Of a stretch of 10,459 bases of DNA, positions 6,323-10,459 are shown in pieces. The notes beneath the pieces were generated by a model. That model did not search any database. It was not told the origin of the DNA and saw only the letters and a list, made by a program, of their open reading frames with translations. The translations under genes were made by a program, and so were the position numbers. Source of the stretch: Pyrinomonadaceae bacterium (GTDB lineage: Bacteria > Acidobacteriota > Blastocatellia > Pyrinomonadales > Pyrinomonadaceae); NCBI GenBank assembly GCA_026786155.1, contig JAJAYR010000336.1, positions 1 through 10,459 of the forward strand, given 5' to 3'. The number at the start of each line of letters is the position of its first letter. The stretch's first letter is position 1.

Positions 6323-6483
6323 GGATAATGCTTTCACAGTTTAGGCTGATGAGAGAAACGATTCGGAATAGATGAGAGATGACAGATAATATATGAGAGG
6401 TAAAATCTATCAGTTATCATCTTTCATCTCTCATCTATTCCGAAGTAAAAAGCTAAAAAACTGTTCAGCATAAAACTTGAAAC
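6323..6483 (-). repeat. Dispersed palindromic element, copy 3 (inverted)
   Basis: Reverse-orientation copy of the element at 1064-1239 and 3804-3964. On the plus strand its terminal repeats are TAGGCTGA (6342-6349, one change) and TCAGCATA (6465-6472). The hairpin arms at 6362-6387 and 6419-6444 match at 25 of 26 positions, built from the same GAGATGA heptamers and the TTCGGAA end as copy 2. Its right end, defined as in copy 2, stops about 9 nt before the glpD start codon. The GTAGAGT block found at the left end of copies 1 and 2 is absent. Confidence 0.87.
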
Positions 6484-6486
6484 GCC

Positions 6487-6556
6487 GATTTCAGAAAGTA
6501 AAAAGGCAAAAGTAACCTTTGAAACTTTTGCCTTTTACCTTTTTATTTCTGAAATC
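6487..6556 (-). terminator. Long two-part hairpin, probable terminator of the minus-strand operon
   Basis: An outer 11-bp perfect stem (GATTTCAGAAA at 6487-6497 with TTTCTGAAATC at 6546-6556) and an inner 13-bp perfect stem (AAAAGGCAAAAGT at 6501-6513 with ACTTTTGCCTTTT at 6524-6536) enclose a 10-nt loop. It begins 8 nt past the stop of the reductase-like gene. The inner arm ends in a T run on the minus strand. The inner arms contain the same AAAAGGC-type heptamer that flanks repeat copy 1. Confidence 0.6.
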
Positions 6557-6563
6557 TCCGATT

Positions 6564-7424
6564 TCATTGTTCGCCGCGTTCCTGTTCGACGGCGGTTTCA
6601 AGTTTGACTCCCAAACGCTTCGCGCCGGGTTGGTCGAAGGTTTCAATCCAGCGCAAGGATTCGTCCAGAACGCGCAGTTGATATTCTTTCCAATTAGGTT
6701 TGCCGGCGACGCTGCCGAATTCACCGGCGTAATATGCCGTGCGCGGCGGGCGCACCAAATCGGTAGCAGCGCGGTCAACCGAAAGCATCATCGTCGGCAC
6801 GTTCGCTAATTCCAGCGCCCGCGCCACAATTCCTAAAGTTTGATGGCAAAGACGCGATGCCGGAATTAAAAGCGCGGCTTGCACTTCGTAACGCGCCACT
6901 CGTTCGGCGATTTTCGGTGCGAGTTCTTCGGCGACAATGCTGGCGTTCGGAATCCAGCCGTTCAAACTCCACCAGACGTTATTTAACCGTCCGATAACGG
7001 CGTTTTCCTGATATTCAAACAGCCGGTCAACCGGAATCTGCGCGTTGCGGTCTGCTTGCACGGCGGTCATATCGTAACCGCGTCCGGCGTAAAGCAAATC
7101 TTCCGCTTCGACTTCAATCGGGATTTCCCGAAACGTCGCGTCGCCGTCCCGCGCCGTCGTGTCGAACGCTTCCGTGCCGTCAATATACGCACCGGCGGAC
7201 GAAATCAACGCCAGATTGAGCATCGGAAGGGCGCGGCGCATCGCCGTAAAAGGGACATTTTTATTTTCGACGAACGGATAATTTGCTAAAGTTTCATTCG
7301 CCCGCCAATTTTTGTAGCGTCCGGCGACCGTTACGATATTTTCGACCAACGCTTTGTCCGCAACCGGCACATCGCGGACGATTCCCAGACGGCGTTCGAT
7401 GTTTTCTCTAATCGAGTTCAACAT
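6564..7424 (-). CDS. Glycine/sarcosine/betaine/D-proline reductase component B-like protein
   Basis: The 286-residue protein resembles the substrate-specific B components (GrdB/PrdB type) of clostridial amino-acid reductases. The recognisable pattern is LALISSAGAYIDG (71-83), ATFREIPIEV (96-105), VQADRNAQIPVDRLFEY (122-138) ending before VIGRLNN, then ALLIPASRLCHQTLGIVARALE (184-205) and NVPTMML. In the redox-active members a selenocysteine and nearby cysteine work at the active site. Here there is one cysteine only, Cys193 in RLCHQT, and no in-frame TGA, so a reductase reaction like that of GrdB is doubtful. Many aerobic bacteria carry such homologues of unknown role. The start at 7424 overlaps the preceding membrane-protein gene by 17 bp, pointing to one operon. 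No Shine-Dalgarno is visible. Confidence 0.62.
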   Translation of the reverse strand: MLNSIRENIERRLGIVRDVPVADKALVENIVTVAGRYKNWRANETLANYPFVENKNVPFTAMRRALPMLNLALISSAGAYIDGTEAFDTTARDGDATFREIPIEVEAEDLLYAGRGYDMTAVQADRNAQIPVDRLFEYQENAVIGRLNNVWWSLNGWIPNASIVAEELAPKIAERVARYEVQAALLIPASRLCHQTLGIVARALELANVPTMMLSVDRAATDLVRPPRTAYYAGEFGSVAGKPNWKEYQLRVLDESLRWIETFDQPGAKRLGVKLETAVEQERGEQ

Positions 7425-7920
7425 TTGTTTTTATCTGATTTTCAAAACTTCGGGCGCGACGCGCGATTAAAAAGAAGGCGATAAAGGCGACAATCATCGC
7501 CACGCTCAGAACCGTAACCGATTGCCCGTGCAAATCGTTAAAGGCGATTTTCAAAGGATCGTCCGCCGCGATTTCTTCTATCGGGCGACCGATGGCGGCG
7601 CGTAAAGTTTGCAGTTTCAAGCCGATGAAGAATTGCCCGAAGGCGCAGGCGGCAGTCGTTACGAGTAGTAAAATGCGCTCGATCCAAAGCCAAACGCGGC
7701 TGAAATTTTGCTTCGGAATATAGGAACTCGCCAGCAGAATCAGCCCGATGACGATGCCGCTGTAATTGACAATCGCCAGCGTTCGATTGACGATGGCACC
7801 CGCCGCTTCGCGTGAAGGCAGCACGGCGAACGCGCCCGGCGCAACCGCGAAACTTAAAAAACAAGCCGCGCCCAGCCACAGTCCTAACAGTAAAAGTCGA
7901 AAATCGGAAAGTAATTTCAT
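7408..7920 (-). CDS. DUF4149/TMEM205-like membrane protein
   Basis: A 170-residue integral membrane protein with four predicted hydrophobic helices, at about residues 8-31, 48-66, 80-101 and 134-153. The first contains LLLGLWLGAACFLSFAVAPGAF, a pattern of the DUF4149 family (related to eukaryotic TMEM205), followed by VLPSREAAGAIVNRTL. Helix 4 ends in a basic stretch (ARRAR). The function of bacterial members is unknown to me. I placed the start at 7920 because the first helix begins there; an ATG at 7998 in frame would add 26 residues that do not look like a signal peptide. It is the first gene of a minus-strand pair and overlaps the reductase-like gene by 17 bp. It is divergent from the histidine kinase gene. 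Confidence 0.72.
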   Translation of the reverse strand: MKLLSDFRLLLLGLWLGAACFLSFAVAPGAFAVLPSREAAGAIVNRTLAIVNYSGIVIGLILLASSYIPKQNFSRVWLWIERILLLVTTAACAFGQFFIGLKLQTLRAAIGRPIEEIAADDPLKIAFNDLHGQSVTVLSVAMIVAFIAFFLIARRARSFENQIKTNVELD

Positions 7921-8025
7921 AATGCTCGAAACAAGGTTTTTATTATGAAGTCTTTCAGCGAAAAGGGCAAAAGTCAAATCCGGCAATGTCCGGCGCACGG
8001 GAAATTTTCTTGCTTTTAGGCGGCG

Positions 8026-8062
8026 AATTATTGCATAATTTATTTGGCAAACATTGTTTGCC
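8026..8062. promoter_or_regulatory. Two adjacent palindromes in a divergent intergenic region
   Basis: AATTAT-TGC-ATAATT (8026-8040) and GGCAAACA-T-TGTTTGCC (8046-8062) are both perfect and lie five bases apart between the membrane-protein gene and the histidine kinase gene. The second has the size and symmetry of a dimeric regulator operator. No convincing -35/-10 pair was found for either gene, and the rest of the 204-bp gap shows nothing else. Confidence 0.45.
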
Positions 8063-8124
8063 GCCGCCCAACTTATTTTAGCCGCTAATTCACTTCTTCC
8101 ACCGACTATCTGCTCTGTTCGGTT

Positions 8125-10137
8125 ATGAAAAACTACAAAGATAAAAGCATCAAAACAGTGCTGCTGATTTCATTTTCGGTCGCCGTGGGCGTTTCGATTT
8201 TGGGATATTTCGGCATTGATTTCTTTTCCGCACTGCTGATGCTCGTCAAGCCGCCGAGCGCGGTATTCGACTGGCAAAAAGCCTTAATTTTAGTCGCGGT
8301 GAGCGCGGTAACCGGATTGATGACCGAGAGATTTTGTCCGAAAACAATGCTGCGATACGCGGCGTGGTGGTTGTCCGGTTGGTTCGTCGTGAGCGTCATA
8401 GCGGCGCAGTTTTTTGAAACCGGGCTGCTTTTTATTCCGATTTTACTGACGGTTTTGCTGACGATTCTTTTTATTCACCTGAAAACTTTGTGGCTGATTG
8501 ACAGCGCGTTGACGGACAGTTTGATTACGCTGGCATCAGCCGGGCATCTGCTCGAAGGAAAAACAGCGGATTTACGAATCGAAAGCGGTTTGCGACTGCT
8601 TGAAACGGTTTTGCCGCTTTCCGAAGCGATAGTTTTCCGCCGCACCAACGACGGCGAACTGCATCCGGTCGGACGGGCGCGAAGCGGCAAAACGGCGGAT
8701 TCACTCATCGAAAGACAATCGTCGTGGCGCGAAAACGTCGGGCTGTGCGAAGAAGCGTTGGCGAAGCGCGAAACGATTGTGCAGACCGCCGACGGCGAAG
8801 AAAAATCGGCGCGAATCGCGCTGCCGCTGATTTATGCGGATATTACGGTCGGCGTTTTGTTTGTGCAAATCAATCAGAATTTTGAACGCGATGACCGGAA
8901 TCTGCTCGAAGCGTTCAGCGAACAGTTGGCGCGAAATTTTCAGCGCAAGGAATTGCGCGGACGAATGCTGCCGCACGAATCGTGGCAGAGTTCGCTGTCG
9001 AGCCAATCGGCGGAAAACCGGCTCGACATCATCAATCTGGTTCACACGAACATCAAGGAACAGGCGTTCAGTACGCTGGCGAGTTCGTATTTGAACGAAG
9101 CCTACGCCGTCGCTTATCTGGACGGAACGCTCGCTTATTTGAACAAGCAGATACGCCGTTTTGCCGAACTGAGCCAGCGGGACTTTTACGAAATTGATTT
9201 ATTCGGGCTGCTCGACCGTTTCAAAACCGACGTTTTCAGCGAGCCGCGGTTGGCGATTCGGCGCGTTCTGCAAACCGGCGACACCTTTCAAAGCCAACTT
9301 TATTTTGCGGAGACCAACCGCACGCTCGATATGAAAATTTCGCTGGTCAAAGTCTCATTCGACGACCAATCAATCCACGAAACGAGCGTGTTGATGAAGC
9401 CGGCGTGTTTTCTGATAACCTTCCGCGACATTTCCGCCGTCAAGGAAAACGAAAAACTGCGGAGCGATATGGCGAGTTTGATGTCGCACGAACTTCGCAC
9501 GCCGATTACGAGCATCAGCGGTTTTTCCGAACTGCTGCTCGCCGACGAAACGATGTCGGAAGAATCGCGCGAATTTTTAACGATAATTTCCCACGAATCA
9601 CAGCGTTTGTCGAAAATGCTTTCGACGTTTCTGTCGGTTTCCAATCTCGAACAATCCGACAAACAGGAATTCGTCAAAACGCCGGTCAAACTCGATTCGG
9701 TCGTCAGCGAAGTGATCGGCGATTTGCAGGAGAACGCCAAACGCAAACGAATCCGGCTGGTCGAACAGGCGAACACGCATCTGCCGCCGGTTGCCGCCGA
9801 CAAAGGTTTAATAACGCGAGCCGTCACGCATCTGGTTGATAACGCGATTCGCTACAGCCCGGAACGGACGAGCGTGATTATTTCGACGGTTTTGGAAGCG
9901 GATTTTCTGCGCGTCGTCGTCGAAGACCGCGGCTACGGCATTCCGACGGGCGAACAAGACAAAATCTGGCAGAAATTCTATCGCGTTTCGCGCGACGGTT
10001 TCGACAAGGAAGAAGAATCAACCGGACTCGGCTTGTCTTTGGTCAAGGAAATCATCGAACAACACGGCGGCGAAGTCGAGGTCAAATCGGAAATCGGGGC
10101 GGGTTCGCGGTTCAGTTTTACGCTGCCGCGTTTGTGA
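8125..10137 (+). CDS. Membrane-bound sensor histidine kinase with GAF and PAS regions
   Basis: A 670-residue kinase. The N-terminal part has four hydrophobic segments (about residues 10-30, 51-64, 80-97 and 101-120). A GAF-like region (about 135-270) and a PAS-like region (about 310-440, ending FLITFRDISAVKE) follow. The HisKA dimerisation domain carries the H-box SHELRTP with phosphoacceptor His455. The ATPase domain has the N-box VDNAIRYSP (Asn573), G1 box DRGYGIP (601-607), F-box IWQKFYR, and G2 box GLGLSLV (634-640). All catalytic residues are present, so it should autophosphorylate. No response regulator is next to it in the window, so the partner is unknown. The input domain has no recognised ligand. 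The start at 8125 lacks a Shine-Dalgarno. A long hairpin follows the stop. Confidence 0.92.
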   Translation: MKNYKDKSIKTVLLISFSVAVGVSILGYFGIDFFSALLMLVKPPSAVFDWQKALILVAVSAVTGLMTERFCPKTMLRYAAWWLSGWFVVSVIAAQFFETGLLFIPILLTVLLTILFIHLKTLWLIDSALTDSLITLASAGHLLEGKTADLRIESGLRLLETVLPLSEAIVFRRTNDGELHPVGRARSGKTADSLIERQSSWRENVGLCEEALAKRETIVQTADGEEKSARIALPLIYADITVGVLFVQINQNFERDDRNLLEAFSEQLARNFQRKELRGRMLPHESWQSSLSSQSAENRLDIINLVHTNIKEQAFSTLASSYLNEAYAVAYLDGTLAYLNKQIRRFAELSQRDFYEIDLFGLLDRFKTDVFSEPRLAIRRVLQTGDTFQSQLYFAETNRTLDMKISLVKVSFDDQSIHETSVLMKPACFLITFRDISAVKENEKLRSDMASLMSHELRTPITSISGFSELLLADETMSEESREFLTIISHESQRLSKMLSTFLSVSNLEQSDKQEFVKTPVKLDSVVSEVIGDLQENAKRKRIRLVEQANTHLPPVAADKGLITRAVTHLVDNAIRYSPERTSVIISTVLEADFLRVVVEDRGYGIPTGEQDKIWQKFYRVSRDGFDKEEESTGLGLSLVKEIIEQHGGEVEVKSEIGAGSRFSFTLPRL

Positions 10138-10152
10138 ACATTAGGAGGATTA

Positions 10153-10251
10153 ACCACAGAGGCACAGAGACACAGAGAAAATTTTTAGTTTGTTCTTTTA
10201 ATAACCTCCTCTGTAATTATTTTAATCTCTGTGTCCCTGTGCCTCTGTGGT
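10153..10251. repeat. Inverted octamer repeat between convergent genes
   Basis: Arms of 26 nt at 10153-10178 and 10226-10251 match at 25 positions. Each arm is three eight-base units of CACAGAGR type after ACC. A 47-nt AT-rich loop separates them. Sequences of this CACAGAG kind are widespread as intergenic repeats in several phyla. The position between the convergent histidine kinase and galU genes suits a bidirectional terminator, but there is no clean T-tract after the stem on either strand. Confidence 0.75.
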
Positions 10252-10257
10252 AAAAAA

Positions 10258-10459
10258 TTATAGATTTAAAGTTTTCAGATATTCCCGAAAATCGCCGCCC
10301 AAATCTTCGCGTTTCAAGGCAAACTCGACCGTCGCAATCAAAAATCCTAATTTATCGCCCGCGTCGTGGCGTGTGCCTTCGAGTTTGACGGCATAGAACG
10401 GTTTGCCTTCTTTGAGCATTAAGCGCATCGCGTCGGTGATTTGGATTTCGCCGCCCGCG
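10258..10459 (-). CDS. galU: UTP-glucose-1-phosphate uridylyltransferase, 3' part
   Basis: The last 66 codons of a gene that enters from beyond the right edge. GalU makes UDP-glucose from UTP and glucose 1-phosphate, feeding lipopolysaccharide, capsule and trehalose synthesis. The visible part starts AGGEIQITDAMRLM, continues with FYAVKLEG, then HDAGDKLGFLIATVEFAL and ends FREYLKTLNL, which matches the C-terminal end of bacterial GalU (GGEIQLTDAI, YDCGDKLGYL). The stop codon lies 7 nt past the end of a long inverted repeat. The catalytic N-terminal part is outside the window. Confidence 0.93.
   Translation of the reverse strand, partial: AGGEIQITDAMRLMLKEGKPFYAVKLEGTRHDAGDKLGFLIATVEFALKREDLGGDFREYLKTLNL

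Noticed and set aside
1064..6483. CRISPR array
   Set aside because: Repeats are three palindromic copies several kilobases apart without regular spacers or cas genes.
7921..7998. Longer start for the DUF4149-like gene
   Set aside because: The 26 extra residues are not a signal peptide or helix, and the family pattern begins at MKLLSDFRLLLLG.
8060..8124. Promoter just upstream of the histidine kinase gene
   Set aside because: No -35/-10 pair with acceptable spacing could be found.
10143..10210. Alternative pairing of AGGAGG (10143-10148) with CCTCCT (10205-10210), a possible switch
   Set aside because: Only six pairs and much weaker than the 26-nt hairpin; likely chance.

Overview
The window looks like chromosomal DNA of a Gram-negative-type bacterium. 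The best guess, inferred from protein style and repeat content rather than a marker gene, is Acidobacteriota (Blastocatellia/Pyrinomonadales-like). A heptose epimerase gene (hldD) points to a heptose-containing outer-membrane polysaccharide. No rRNA, tRNA, phage gene, transposase or CRISPR array was seen.

Layout from left to right: a tract of seven-base repeats runs up to the start codon of rlmH (+), which is translationally coupled to a DksA/TraR-type zinc-finger gene (+). A 392-bp gap packed with nested palindromes follows, then hldD (-). A divergent promoter region leads to a transaldolase gene (+). A second palindromic repeat sits just upstream of a WecG/TagA/CpsF glycosyltransferase gene (+), whose last bases overlap the end of glpD (-). 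A third copy of the same repeat, in opposite orientation, sits just upstream of glpD. Next come a long hairpin and a two-gene minus-strand operon: a four-helix DUF4149-like membrane protein followed by a protein resembling component B of glycine/D-proline reductases. A divergent intergenic region with two palindromes precedes a hybrid sensor histidine kinase gene with GAF and PAS regions (+). A 26-bp-arm hairpin separates it from the 3' end of galU (-), which runs off the window.

Most genes are housekeeping or envelope-related: hldD, the wecG-like gene and galU supply or transfer sugars for surface polysaccharide; tal and glpD serve central carbon and glycerol-phosphate metabolism; rlmH and the DksA-like gene serve the ribosome and RNA polymerase.

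The unusual content is between the genes. Three dispersed copies of a roughly 160-176 bp hairpin element carry terminal inverted repeats (TATGCTGA/TCAGCATA). The arms of copy 1 differ from those of copies 2 and 3, yet each copy remains self-complementary. A separate 60-nt REP-like repeat occurs twice as an inverted pair around copy 1, once behind each of the two convergent genes. Much of this repeat DNA has an exact seven-base period. I cannot tell from the sequence alone whether these elements are mobile, regulatory or structural. Only the transaldolase gene has a clear Shine-Dalgarno sequence.
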